Assembly (NCBI RefSeq): GCF_029227915.1
Contig: NC_079880.1
Coordinates: forward strand, 11,249,501 to 11,313,500
Origin: Hydractinia symbiolongicarpus
Lineage: Eukaryota > Cnidaria > Hydrozoa > Anthoathecata > Hydractiniidae
Length of the DNA: 64,000 bases
Direction: 5' to 3'
Under the pieces are notes generated by a model. It was not told the DNA's origin and did not search any database. It saw only the letters and a program-made list of their open reading frames with translations. Position 1 is the first letter of the stretch. Every line of letters starts with the position of its first letter. The position numbers were made by a program, and so were the translations under genes. Shown here one piece after another: positions 13,701 to 26,500 of this stretch.

Positions 13701-15274
13701 CCTAACGAAAGTTATTATAATTTCTCAATTATAAGGATTTCATAGAAATCTTTAGGGGTAGTTTCAAATATAATTTCCAAGGCCTATCTATAATTATATG
13801 ACATGATGGTGCCTAATAGATAAATAGGAAAAGTCAGTAAGTAACATTACCACACAACATATCAAGAAAGAGTTATTTAAAAGCGGCGAGGGCATGAAAT
13901 TCGCCTGCGCCCTGGACCGAAAAGGGCTAAGTGCCTTATACGCTATAGATTGGCTAAAATTCGCTCATTTTGAAACTACAGTATCAGTATGAGAATGCAT
14001 CAATAGAAAAGACGAGATATAGTAACAAATTCCGTATGAAACAACTACTTTTGGTCCAAAATGGACCATTTTAATGCGTTTTTAATTAAATCATTAGCAG
14101 TACCTACAGCTCATTCCCCTTTTCTCCGGGGTTAAAAGTTTTTCTTAGGAAAAATTAAGTGACCAAAAGGTTATGCTTGGTTAAGCAATTAACCCTTTAA
14201 ATTTCAAAAGGTCAATAGGCATCATTTAAATTACCCTCTTTGGTTACTCTTCTTTCTGATTATCGATAGATTAGGGTAAAGTTCAAAAGATTGCCGCCAT
14301 GGTGTGAAAATCTACAGCTTTTCTTTGCAATTCCATGATATGACGTAAACCATAGAGAATTACACCTTTTTCCGTTACTCTTTTAAAACGTAATTCACAA
14401 CATGACACCTTAGAATAGAAAAGTAATAATTATGGTGTGTATTTCTATTGCTGCTAATTGCAAATCTCTTGAGTCAAAAAACCGAATCAAAAAATAATAT
14501 ATTTAGATCTTGTATAATTATATTTAAATTTTTGTTTTTCCATTCGGAATTAATCTCACAATGGGTTTTACATCTGGCGGTGGAAAAGAGAAAAAACAGA
14601 AAGTAGCGATAGGGAAAAAAATAACTTCGAACAGTGTTAATAGGCAACCGATGTAAAGTCGTCAAATCTTTGTGTCCTTTTATGTGAAACCTTTATAAGC
14701 TGTTGGATTATTCGCGAAAGTGTTGAAAAACATTTAAAATAACAAGGATGAATGTAAAAAGAATAACAAATAAATATTGAATTCGAAAGTTTTCAAAAAA
14801 CTGCTCGATTTCTTATGCTATTTAAAAAAGACGAACACCGAGAAGAAAAGAAAGTGTAAAAAGTTTCTGAAACGGGAAGAAGCCAAAAGGTATGTTTTTA
14901 TGTTTGTTCGTTTATTTCCACATTATTCTTTTGTTTATTTAAGTATATTATTATATAGATTTGTTTGTTTGTTTTGTTTGCTCGATCTTGCTTTTACTTT
15001 TTTGACAGTCATGCATTTAAAATGATCAAGTTAATGTGTACCAATTGAATAACAAAAATGCACATAACTTTTAAGAGAAATTTTAAAGTCATGTTAAAGC
15101 TTGTGTCCTTCTAACAAAAAGCTCATACTAAGCATAAGTGATATCCTTGAAAAAGACAACGACCAAAAAAAAGCTGTTACATGATGCTCAGTAGCATCGT
15201 TAAGAAAAATATTGATGCTTTATGGTAAGCAAATATAACGCCAGATTTAAGGAGTTTAATAAGCATATATTAAA

Positions 15275-15319
15275 ACTTCAGAAGTTAGTAAACACGTCGT
15301 GTTTACTAACTTCTGAAGT
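15275..15319. repeat. 45-nt perfect palindrome
   Basis: Two exact 22-nt inverted arms (acttcagaagtt...acacg) surround a single T. The sequence is not low complexity, so chance is very unlikely. It could be a cruciform-forming inverted duplication, the remnant of a short inverted-repeat element, or a hairpin RNA source. Confidence 0.9.
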
Positions 15320-15579
15320 AGCTAGCTAGATAGACTAGCTAGTTATAGTTCCCAAAGTTTCTTCTTTTTATGAAATATTTTTTGACTTTTCTTTGGATTT
15401 CTGGAAAATTCTACATTGAACAAATTTCTTGATCCCCGCCTAATTCATCGTACAATCGTTTTATATGCACATGTTTTTTGATTTCCTGCGTTTTCAGCGT
15501 TTGTGTGCGGGATTAGAAATCCAGAAATCGATTTATACGCTTTGTTTGTAAGAACAGTGTTTTTTCATATCAACATGAA

Positions 15580-15684
15580 TCTCCTTAATAATAGCCGTAT
15601 TCTTTCTGTCTGTTCGCACGCGAGAGAAAAGTCGCGTTAGAGAAACACAAAATGCTACAAAAAAAGATGGGTGAACCCTTCTAG
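15580..15684 (+). mobile_element. Mini-Helitron copy, 3' end eroded
   Basis: It begins TCTCCTTAATAATAGCCG after a host A and shares the CTGTCTGT and acacaaaatgc blocks of the family. It ends near a CTAG at 15681-15684, but the strong CCCGTGGA hairpin is missing. Confidence 0.6.
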
Positions 15685-18600
15685 GCAAATAATTGTTCTG
15701 ATTTATATTTTTAGCACAGTTCAAGTTGAAAGATTTAAGAATTCAAACTAGTGTAGAAATCACCCCTAAGGTGGTCTGTTTTTTGCTTATATTTCATTTA
15801 GGATGTTAGCAAAATTTCCAGATGAGTATATTCTAAGGATGCTCTTAACTTTTTGTCTAATTTCATCTTAAATTTTCTTGGATATTTGTTCTGAACGTTC
15901 TTCAGAATGCATAGTTTTTAAAACATTGAATTTTGGGTAAAAAAATATAAACACAACGGGGGATGAGTTAGTTAATACAAAAATTTTCATACAGCTAGTT
16001 TTCTAAGAATTTCATGGCAGTGTTGGGCACTTAAAGAATAATCTTCAAGTTACTTTTATAAGACGAATACCTGGATCAAGGTCAGTTAACGTTCGATGAA
16101 GATTAAAACTCGTCAGGAATAAATTTTTTTCTAAATAACTCTCTCACTTGCTATAAAAAAAACTTCAATACCAAGTATTTCGCGAGGAGCACACATCGTT
16201 CGCATAATTTGTACAAGTTGTTTGCAAAACAAAAGAACTCATGAGACACTTGAAGCGTTTGCCATTCCGCGTGTGTCATGATGAAAAACGCATTTTTGTT
16301 ATATGCAGGCCCAGTGATATGCACGTTTGTGCAATTATTTTAATTCCAAAAGTGTTAATGAATATTCGCTTTGTAGAGATATGATTGAGATATAAATTTA
16401 GTGTTTTTGCGAGAAGAGTTCATTTAGCACTGAAAAAAGTTGTCCATCCCTAACCTAGCTTTCTGCTGTATCCGCATTGGTGAGAATTTTTTTATTTTTG
16501 GCCTAAAATCAATGTTTTAAGTGCTAGTTTCCGCCATTTTGAGGTTTGCGCTTTAGATCATGTCTGAAGATTTTCGGCAGGACAGCTATAATTTTGCGTA
16601 CCAAATATCCAGTCTTTTAAGTCAAGTGTTGCGATTTTCTGAAGCACATTATTCTATAGCCATTTATGCAGTTTTGAAAACGTTCGCTACACAAAATTAT
16701 CAGTTAGTGTTTATATCAACAAAAATTATCTGTATTTTACGTAAACAGACGACCTAACAAGATAGCATGGTCTTATTATAGACAGAACAGTGTCTCCCAC
16801 TGAAGTTTCTAATTTTCTTGTTGTATAATTTCGAGTGGCAAATCTATTAAATATTTGGCTTGCAGTTGCAAAGAAAACACACCTTGCCGACGTAATTCTC
16901 ACGAACATCAAGCGTGAGAGGATCATCTGCACGTCTGATTATCACTTGTCATCTATTTCCTGTTACTATCATCAACTTGTACAATACGTTGTAAGTAAAG
17001 TGTGTGCGTATCCAGCAAGTATTTGAATATTATTTGTCAAATTCCAGTTTAATGTGCCACTCAAACCTTTAATTTGCTTGAATGGCATTTCAAATTGAAT
17101 CTAGTCATCGGCTGCCTTTGTAATATTTTACTGAGTAAAGTTCACTTAAAGGTGCCACTCATAAATGAACGTGAGAAATATCGACACATGGATTGCGAAG
17201 ATAGACGGAAAAAGTTAAAATCTTGAATTTCATATTTTAATATTTTCACTGTTTTTTGGAACCTAGTTCACCGGAACATTAAAGTTGAGATTTTGTTGAA
17301 AATTTATACATCGACTAAATTTTCATGTAGCTGAAGAAATTTCTACAAATAATTCCGGTCCGGATTAAGCTTTTCACTTTACAAAAAAAAACCTTCACAA
17401 CAAAACAAAGGACACATTCACACACACAAATAGTCCGCCCAGCCTGACGTCCAGGACCTCTCAGAAAAAAAACGAGAACAAAACTTCTACGGGGTAAGTA
17501 GTTTATCAGTAAAAGAAGTAGAAGTGAAAAAAGTCAAGCTGGCCGTGCTAACACACAAACAAAAGTGCATACGAAAAATTAATTTAAAAATTATAATTGC
17601 CTTTTTTGAATACACATTTATGCTAACGCCTTAAGTTATTTTTTTAAGTTAAGCTGAGAATAGCGTTCAGTTTAAGACATATTTCAACTAAGGTTTTAAT
17701 AGAAAGTAGCTACTCTCATTCTCAGTCAAAATTTGTAATTTATACATTCATGTCATACGACGTATAAAATGCCATTTAATATTACTCCGTTTAAATTTTT
17801 TTAAAAGTCTTAATGTTGATTGATAAGAAGATAAGAGCAACGAAATCAAAAAGGGTGGGAGTGTCCATTGACGAGGATGAGAACAGCGTAAGCAAATTTA
17901 AAGTTTCACGAGCAGGCTGAATGGCTAGAAGATTCTTTTTGATTTCTATGCATTAAAGATGATAAAAAAACTTTTTTGTATATATTTTTCATCACATTAC
18001 TTCTCTTTTCTTGAGAGAAATGTACACATTTACTCAGTCCCACCTCGAAGCTTAGACTTACCCAACAGTGACAACTTATAACACGAGTTGTTTATTTTGA
18101 TCATACCTGTTTTTGGCCAAGCATATAACGTAAAATATTTGTATCAATGATTGAGTTTTAAATATTATTTTTATTTGAAAGAATTCACGTGACTTTCTGA
18201 ATAAGGGCTAAATGTGGTTTTAAATTGTGATTGTGGGTACACGCGCACTGTGTGAGTCACCAGTCATCTACGACAGTCATATTTTTCGTGACTGATTCAT
18301 CTGCAGACATTCAAGAACTCAAATTCAATAAAATTTCAAATATCAAAGCATGTGGTTATTTTAGACGCATGACCTTTTCTTCTTAAAAATAACATTTATA
18401 TAATTATATGGTTAGCGTTTCACAATTCCCGAAGGGTCTTTAACAAGAACCGATAAAGATCAGACGATAAATGACAATTTCAATTCTTCGAAAGTTTAAC
18501 CTTGGTTTTATCAGACAGTGCCGAAAAATCTATAAAATGTTATCTCGCGAAGCATCAGACCATTTAAAACCGGAAACATTTGTCTTATCTGGACGAAATT

Positions 18601-18747
18601 GCAACACTTTTTTTTTCTACATGCCTGAAATATTACCATAATAGGTTTTGCTATCTAGTTTAGCCATCTCTGTCGTATTGTAAGTGTTGTCATACACATA
18701 TGGTAATAGCTATCGAATAAACCAAAGACGTCGAGTATTAATAATAA

Positions 18748-18850
18748 TCTATATTATAATACTCGTATAGCTACGTCTGTCTGTCTGTCAGTCTGTCTGT
18801 CTGTCACGCAAAATGGTACTGCATAGTGAACAAGCGCGTTAATTAAGGTG
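18748..18850 (+). mobile_element. Mini-Helitron 5' fragment
   Basis: It begins TCTATATTATAATACTCG after a host A, followed by an expanded run of GTCT units and cacgcaaaatggtac, as in the other copies. No 3' hairpin or CTAG is found, so the copy is truncated at about 18,850. Confidence 0.65.
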
Positions 18851-20558
18851 TTATCACGAAAAAAAAAAGATTTAGCATTTGTAAAGTCTAACTTTAGAGG
18901 TAAAATCATCTCTGTCGTCCACTAAACTTTAATGGGAAAAGTACTATCTTTACTAGAAAGAGGTGGGCAGATATAAAAACAGAATGATGAGCAGCGTCTT
19001 TTGTAAGTCATCGAATATAAATTAATTACTAAATCGCATGAAATGAGCGTAGTCAACGTTAAAGTTGTGAAACTCACGATATCTACCGACCTTGTCAGAT
19101 TGTGAGTCAATACCCAAAACGTCCAAAAGGTCAAAATATTTATGACTTAGCACACGTTATTAACCGCTACAATTTGACATAGCTACAATTTTATATTGAG
19201 TCATTTGAATGCTTTATTAAAACTACTAATTGCTTACAAAGTATGTAGCTTGCTTCGTATTTTAAATAAACTTTGTACAAACAGAAAAAACCGGAAAAAA
19301 AGCATTGGTTTTATTGTATACGAATGAGACCATTCATGCCCTTTTTTGTTCTTTGAATGGACCTTTTTATATTCAACAAAGGCCTTAAATGGCTTAGGAT
19401 TATATTTTAGTTTATATTGATCTGTGATAGAATAAAAGATAGACAACGATTGCCATAATGGACATAGCTACGCGAGGAAATGTTCTTTAAGAGATTAAAT
19501 ATTTCTGCGTGGAACTATTCTCTAAGCCTTTTAAAAATGTTTAAAAAACAGTCCTTTGAAAAATGCCGAATTTTAACACCGTCATTGCCAGCTTATCAGT
19601 TCCGTTGTTTTAAACTGCGAGCTCCATAATTTCTAAGACATTACCGAGAACAATAAGTTAAGAATTGGAAGTCTTTACAAACAATTCCTTCCGTTAAAAT
19701 TCCTGCTAATTTTTTTTCTTTATTTAACATATTTTGACTAGTTGGTTAGAATCCATCATGCTGTTAATAACACAGACATATTCGAGAGGACGGGAAGGGA
19801 ATTTAAAAAGATCCAACTCTGTTTCTTGTTTCTTAGGTAAGTTTACTAAGAAGATATTGAGATGATTGCTTAGTCATATATTAGCTACTCTTTTTCTTTT
19901 TTCTTTTTTTCCGTTTTTAGAAGAAATGGGTCCTTGGTCTCCTTTGACGATCATGGCAGCCATTTTTTTTGAATAGTAATATCAATTTTTAAGGTTTTAA
20001 TTCGAAGGATAAAATAGACTCGTTTTTAGCCCGTTGAAAATTTTACAGTGGATTGCTTGTCGTAGCTACATTTGATTTCCGACATCGCTATTTCGTGTAT
20101 CCTTTACTTGGACGGGGGTCGTTAATATGATTATAATTGCGATTATAACGGTGTTTTCGATTACAACCCCCCCCCTTCTTTAAAACTTGTAAAGATAGAA
20201 TAGCTCTTCCGATATATAGAATACTCATAAAGGCTTCTTAGAAGACTTCAGAAAAAAATTTATTATCATTTATCAAATAATTGCGAACTATCGATTAAAA
20301 TTTTTGACCTTATTTGACTTCGTTTATAATACTAATTATTAAACATACATTTACACCTAACGAGGCTGTATCGCAAGATCTCTCCTCTGATGTAGGCCGT
20401 TTGGTTTTGTACTTATGACGTCATGATTTCTTTATAAACCGTTAGCGCAGTAGCCATGACAACTATAACGGTCTTGTCACTCAAACATTTAAGTGGTACT
20501 TATTGAGTAAATAAATCCAATTTAATGACAAAAAAAGAAAAAAAGAACATGATTCCTC

Positions 20559-20728
20559 AATAACAAATGTTAGGTTACGCGTCTCCCATGATAGCAGAAA
20601 TAAAAAATATCGAATTTATTAAAAGTACCACCTTGTATAACATGAAGAGTCCTTGACAAAATCATTGACAATTTCTAAAAAGCTTACAAGCAAGGCTAAA
20701 AATATCACGAATGAGAATGTTTCCAGAT
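20559..20728 (+). repeat. Copy 1 of a ~170 bp direct duplication
   Basis: It matches 22598-22770 over its whole length. The best block, accaccttgtataac through gaatgagaatgttt, is about 95% identical by eye; the first 50 bases are looser. It is non-coding. Confidence 0.75.
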
Positions 20729-22597
20729 GAATCCTAAAATAAGCAACTGTTCCATGTGTCCAAGAAGGAAACATTGCTGAAGCTCACAAACACAACTACC
20801 AATAAATGAACAAGGACACGAATAATAACAAAAACAGTAATGTATATAAAATAAAACATTTAGAAGTCTTAAATTGGTTCTAAACTGCAAATTAGAAGGT
20901 TAAAAATGTCAAACTTTTCATGACTTCTACGTAACATCTTTAATCTACGTTCTGATCGACCGCAAGGATAAGAAATAAAAATGCATTTAAGGACAATTTC
21001 AGCGTCGTAAATTAATACCAGAAAATGTAAATTTATTCAATTCTTTGAATTATAAAAGTTATTGGATTCTATTTTTTATTAAAAAATAATTTTTGACCGA
21101 AATAAGTATATAATATAAAGTAATAGTAAAGATTCTATATACAGCTAAATAACAGGAGACTAAAAGGTGTGGAGGTCATCTAGGGCCGTAATTTAGTGAC
21201 TGCATTTCTTTACAATCGATTTAAGAAAAGATGAATTTTTTTTGCTGAGAGTGCGTCCAGTGTAAATCAAAATTTAGTCTCGTGAATTTGTATAAACTAT
21301 TCTTAAAAAAAGTGGGTGATATATTTGATTCACAGTTAGTTCATCCAAAGGTCAACTGTATGCTGGCAATCAGGTTTTTCTGTTTCCAAACCGTTATAAA
21401 CAAAAACGTAAAATGATTCGTTGAATTGCTTTATTTATGTATTTGTTGTTTCCAGATCTAGCTAATGGTTTCCGTGCAGCAACCGCAGATGATTGTACTT
21501 CCTGCGACGGTTACAATTACCACAGGTTAACCTGTCGCACGTCACTTTCAAATCAACGCCTTCTGGTTTTAACGGGATGTCTCATCCATTTCATCACCTT
21601 ACTGCTTTGTTTACGCCTGCGTGTGTCGGAACCAATACAAACGCTTTATTTGCTAGGTTACAACATGCTGTTTTAATATTTCATTGGAAAGTGGGCAACT
21701 AGCGTGGTATTGACTAAAACAACAGTTTTTTTGTCCTACTCAAAGAGTAATTTTATGTCTTTCATTGCCGAAGAGGATTTGGTGATGGTGTCCTGTAATG
21801 TAACTAAATATTGCTCAGAAAAATCTACTTATTTGCATCGTCACCGTTTATTCATACCAATCACAAATGTCTTTGTTCCTTCACTTTCTACGCATTTATC
21901 CCTCCCATTATTTGCCAATAGGGCAACATTTGACATCGTTGACGTATTGCCATGGCAAAGGCTAATTGTTACGGTCAATATCTTTACCCTGATGTATCCC
22001 GCTTATCTATGCATAACTTAGAGTCTTGACATTGGTTTAAAAATTAAAAACTCTATTACAATTTTTCATGCCAGGTCATATGCTCTTCTTGATCCGTTTT
22101 GTGCATTGTTGCTTGACAATACCACAATGAAAGGTCGATGATCCGGTTCCAAAATAAGAGGGCGGAGGGTAACGATTGTACCCACTATGGTTAGGTGTAG
22201 GCAAGAAATGAGTTTTCTAGAATAGCGCCTAAGTTTTAATATTAAATATTAATAATTTTAAAGTTTAGAAAATATATTTGCGTAATGGAACTTTTATTTT
22301 ACAATAAACTTTTTATGACTTAAGTGAGACGAAAATCTCATTTGCTTTAATTCATTTCACTGTATCCAGTTAAAATAGACTACTTTTGTTCAAAAAAGGC
22401 AGAAATACTAACTGAAAGGAAGTGACACCAATTTTCACATGTCAGTACATAGAATTAAGTTTATGAACGCCAGATTGTGCTTTGTGTTTTGTGTTATAAA
22501 TCCCTTTGTTGTTGTTTTTTACAAAAAAAATTGCCTGGTGGCAGCTTATTCGCAAAGGTCTGCAAAGGTGGATAAAATTTATCATTTTTTAATGAAA
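20729..22597. other. Gene-free tract upstream of the Wnt gene
   Basis: No supported gene. Frames of up to 105 codons around 21,437-22,021 overlap one another and show no domain, signal peptide or splice support. The tract lies 1-3 kb upstream of the Wnt TATA box and could include regulatory DNA, but I can name no site. Confidence 0.45.
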
Positions 22598-22770
22598 ATA
22601 ACAAATGCTCGACCACATACGTGTCTCACATAAAAGCGTGAATATGAAATATCGATTTCGTTTAATAATACCACCTTGTATAACATAAAGAGTCCTTGAC
22701 AAAATCATTGACAGCTTCTAAAAAGCTTACGAGCAAGGCTAAAAATATCACGAATGAGAATGTTTGTAGA
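22598..22770 (+). repeat. Copy 2 of a ~170 bp direct duplication
   Basis: The partner of 20559-20728, in the same orientation about 2.04 kb downstream. It lies about 580 bp upstream of the Wnt TATA box. It may be a dispersed repeat or a duplicated regulatory segment. Confidence 0.75.
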
Positions 22771-23345
22771 CAAAGCAATTATTCCGTGCGTTCTAGAATT
22801 TAGTTTCTCAGGATTGCTTTGTGTTTAAATAGCTGCGAAGTTCGTGAGAAGTAACGATTTGTGATGACATGTTTAGAGTTCTTCTCATACCGTTTTGAAA
22901 ATGAAACAGTTATTTTGCATTGATGGCATATTTCGCAAGCGTTTCATCAAGAAGTGACAGTAATAGCATTTGATTGGTTTAAAACAATACATGATTGTCG
23001 ATTTCGTCATTAGAAGCTTATTACAAATTTCGCCAGATGAAATATCTTGATGTTTATATCATATTTTTATAAGAAAAAAATGAATGCAATAGAAAAGCAG
23101 CTTTTTCTATACTAAACGATACGTTATCTCGAAAACATCTTCACCCGTCGCCTACATTTTTCAACATTACACATAGATAAAGCACTCCTCCGCAATGCTT
23201 CTTTTTTTAATATAACCACATTTTTAGATGTTATATATACAAAGTACTTTCATAAACAATGCCATCGATTTAATTATGAGTGACATATATTATAGCGGTT
23301 ATTACGTGAGAAAACTAAACATGTTTGACTAATCGAGTCTATGGC

Positions 23346-23357
23346 TATATAAATAAA
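23346..23357 (+). promoter_or_regulatory. TATA box of the Wnt gene
   Basis: TATATAAATAAA lies 150 bp upstream of the Wnt start codon at 23507. It predicts a transcription start near 23,375-23,385 and a 5' untranslated region of about 125 nt. The TATA match is seen directly; its function is inferred from position. Confidence 0.6.
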
Positions 23358-23506
23358 GCGACACTGGACAAACGTCAGTTAATTTATGTCTGTGTACTAA
23401 GCAATCCCTTCATGAAACTATTTATACAAATCATTCACGTTGTTGATACCTTGGAATCTTTTTTGTAGAGAAGACATATATAAAGAGCGTGGAAAGAAAC
23501 AACAAG

Positions 23507-26500
23507 ATGCAAGGGAAGGCGATTGCACTTTTATCGTTGACAGTCCTGTTAATATCAGGGTAAGAATTGAGTTCTTTATCTATTTTTTTACTATTAAAAT
23601 TTACCTGCATTTTTCTGTGTTATTTTCTTTTTATTAGTGTATTTGCCTATTTATTTTTTACTTGTTTATACATATATATTTATTTATATTTGTTTTTGTT
23701 TGTTTGTTTGCTTATTTTGTGCTTTTCATATTGTTTTCGTTGTGTTAATCCTGTTGTCATCTATATATGTGACAGTCTGTGTTAGGTCACAGAAAAACAA
23801 CACATTTTGCTCACTGCAGGAATTTGTAACAAGCAGATATACAAACAAACATTATATACGAACGACAGAAAAGACTTTTTTTACGTTTCTATGTGTTTTT
23901 TCTCAGTCAACACTTAAATGCTGTAAAACGCAGGCTATATGTAGACAAAAAAGAGACCTGATACCTGACTACATTGAACAAATGAAAATTTGATCTCTGC
24001 AGTGTTTAATATTTGCTTTAAGGCTTTAAATTTGTGTGTTTTGATGTCTGTTATCTTCTAGATATTGTTTTGTTTTTTTGGTGGCCTATGTTGCGTGCAA
24101 ATTTTTGTTTCATCATTCGTTTCATTAATGTCCAAAAGCAGCTTAAAAGGAAGCAGTACTTGGCTCGTGAAGGCAATCGAAAATTGCATTTTGTTACTTC
24201 TAAGGTGTGCCGTTGTTGAGTGGAATTATATAAGGAAATGAGTCTCTAAATCACGCATTAGCAGGCAGTGTATTTAGAAAGAAAGGTAAAATAACGTGAA
24301 AAAAACAACGTTACAACTTTATTTAATTTTTGTTATTTGTAACCCCCTTTTATTTGTTATTCTTGTTTTTGTTTATTAGCGTCTCTGTATGATAGTTTAA
24401 ACAAATTTTAAGCATTAAAACGGAGGTATTTTTAATGGAAAAGACTTCTCACACAACAAAAATCCACCCGAATCTTTAGAATGCATGTGCATCTCATGTA
24501 CTCAAAAATGCTTCTATTTCTATCTGGATCCCAAGGCTCATTAATCTCTCACAAGAAAGAAACATTTTAAAAATTTTAACTACTTAAAAACGTTGCAAAA
24601 ACAGTTAAAGATATCTACCATAAACACATTTTTTTTCAAATGATCAAATATTTAAAATCTAATTCAGAATGTCATTAAGGTATGTGGTATCATATACGCA
24701 TGGTCCATGAATCGATCAATTCAGGTATGAAGATAAAAGATGATCATGGTGAACAAAAATTTATCGCTGCCCACGTGGTTGAGTCAATTAGCTACGTTAA
24801 TTGGATCAAAATTAAATGGTGCACCTTGATTCGTCTAAAGAAAAAATGGAATCTATTTTGAGAAAAATCTTTCTTTCCCACCCTTTTAACTTTCACAAAC
24901 AAAAAATGGTTACACCACAACGCAGATAACATTTATATCCTTGTTCTTTCTAAGTAACTGCCTATTTATGGTCAAGTGAAATATTTTGGGATTCTAGGAT
25001 GGTCGAAACAAAAACTTGTTTTTTTCTTTTCGTATTTCTTTTCGTATTTTTACATTCTACGTGCTAACCACCGCGCCAAGCATTTTTCCTGTTTGCCGCA
25101 TAATCTTAATTATTCCTGTCACTTCTTTATGACGGATAAGTCGAATGTACGCCCTCTCTTGCAAAAATTGTATCTTTTGTAGATCCCTAATCGTGATGAC
25201 GAAATTTAATTTCTACAAACGCTGGACCTATAAATCGTGATAAGGCATTCAAGCACTCAACTTTACTGTATTTTTGATACAGTCTTCTGAAAATAAGTTT
25301 TTTACTTTCTATAATCGGGGAAAACAAGTCGGTTATCGTAAAAGAATTTATTTTTGATACACCCAGTAACATTGGATTCGATTTTTTATAAGAAATCAAA
25401 TTTGTCAAATTTCGTAGGTACATTTAACTCACGTATTCTTGTAAAAAATTTTCTTTTTGTGTATTTAGGAATTTATACATTAAAAGATTCTTATTGAGCG
25501 CAATGCAAACAGAAAAAGCAGAAAAAAACAATTGGACTCAGTATTTGTTCTTAAGAAAATTTAAGGTTAATATCTCTGCCTGGTTATTTCTTTAGGAATG
25601 TTTTCAATGATCAAAGCTATTATCATAAAGTTTAAATAAAAATCTGGTTTGGTATAAAATATTAATAAGCTTGAAGGTTTTGCGATTTTTTGTGTTGGAG
25701 TTAGAAATTAAAATTGTAGGAGAGTGAAAAAGATAAGTTTAGTTATGGGGCGAGGTATCAAAATACGAAGGATATGACATATCCGACGACGTGCCTGACC
25801 AGATCATTAGACACCAAAGTTAATATACGCTTAACTCCAGAATGACGTATTTCTTGGTATTACTGTTCACGGCCGAAATCCTTTAGAGGAACGTCTAACA
25901 AAGTTAACGGCTAAAAATGTTAAAGTTGAAAGGTTAAGAACGAAATTTTTTTATGATAATGCTTAATGGCATTCTTAAATTGGCAATAAAAATAACTGCA
26001 TCTAAAATAACCTCAACAATGAAACAACGTATACTTGTTACTATCTCATTACACCTCAAGCAAGCCATAATAACGCCTTAATAATTACACGTTTGAATGC
26101 GGTGAGGACTAAATATTTGATGATCGCTACCGTAGTACCAGATCAGGTGATGCTTCTAATTGCGCTTAATTTAGCACAACCGTTTAGTACTTGCTTGCCA
26201 TAGGTAACAAATTATCGTTCGATTGTTTGTGTTTTTATGTTTTAATGTCAACAGATTTTGATTAGATCAATAATCATCTATCAATCAGGTTTTATCCTGT
26301 AGATGTACTCAGGATATCCGTTGATAGCTTGACGATCTTTATTGTTTATATTATTTGATGATTTTTTTCCGTGTCGCTTGCTTGAACAGAGTAGGAAGGA
26401 TTTTTACTGATTTGCTTTGAGTTTTTTTTGTTTTTTTTGTCGATTACTTCGCTAATCCTTTTCTCTTTTTCACCAATTGTTGCTTTCTTCAATCTTGTTT

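Larger units (their letters stand above)
5801..15274. other. Gene-free tract
   Basis: About 9.5 kb without a supportable gene. Frames of 60-85 codons are present but are low-complexity (F/C/L/Y-rich, from TTTGTTTG-type runs) or have no features. Contents I can name are a perfect hairpin (8915-8947), a SINE-like copy (10640-10752) and T-rich simple sequence near 11,550-11,700. Confidence 0.55.
15320..20558. other. Gene-free tract
   Basis: No supported gene; two mini-Helitron remnants are present (15580-15684 and 18748-18850). An ATG-initiated 65-codon frame at 16560-16757 has no recognisable motif and no continuation I can splice. Confidence 0.5.

Noticed and set aside
16560-16757. ATG-initiated 65-codon frame considered as a small histone-fold-like protein
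   Set aside because: No alignment to CENP-S/CENP-X-type sequences could be made by eye and no splice continuation was found.
21704-22021. 105-codon open frame upstream of the Wnt gene
   Set aside because: It overlaps other frames, has no domain and no promoter or poly(A) context.
23637-23993. 118-codon open frame just after Wnt exon 1
   Set aside because: It is hydrophobic low-complexity sequence from TTTGTTTG and TATATATT runs inside the intron.
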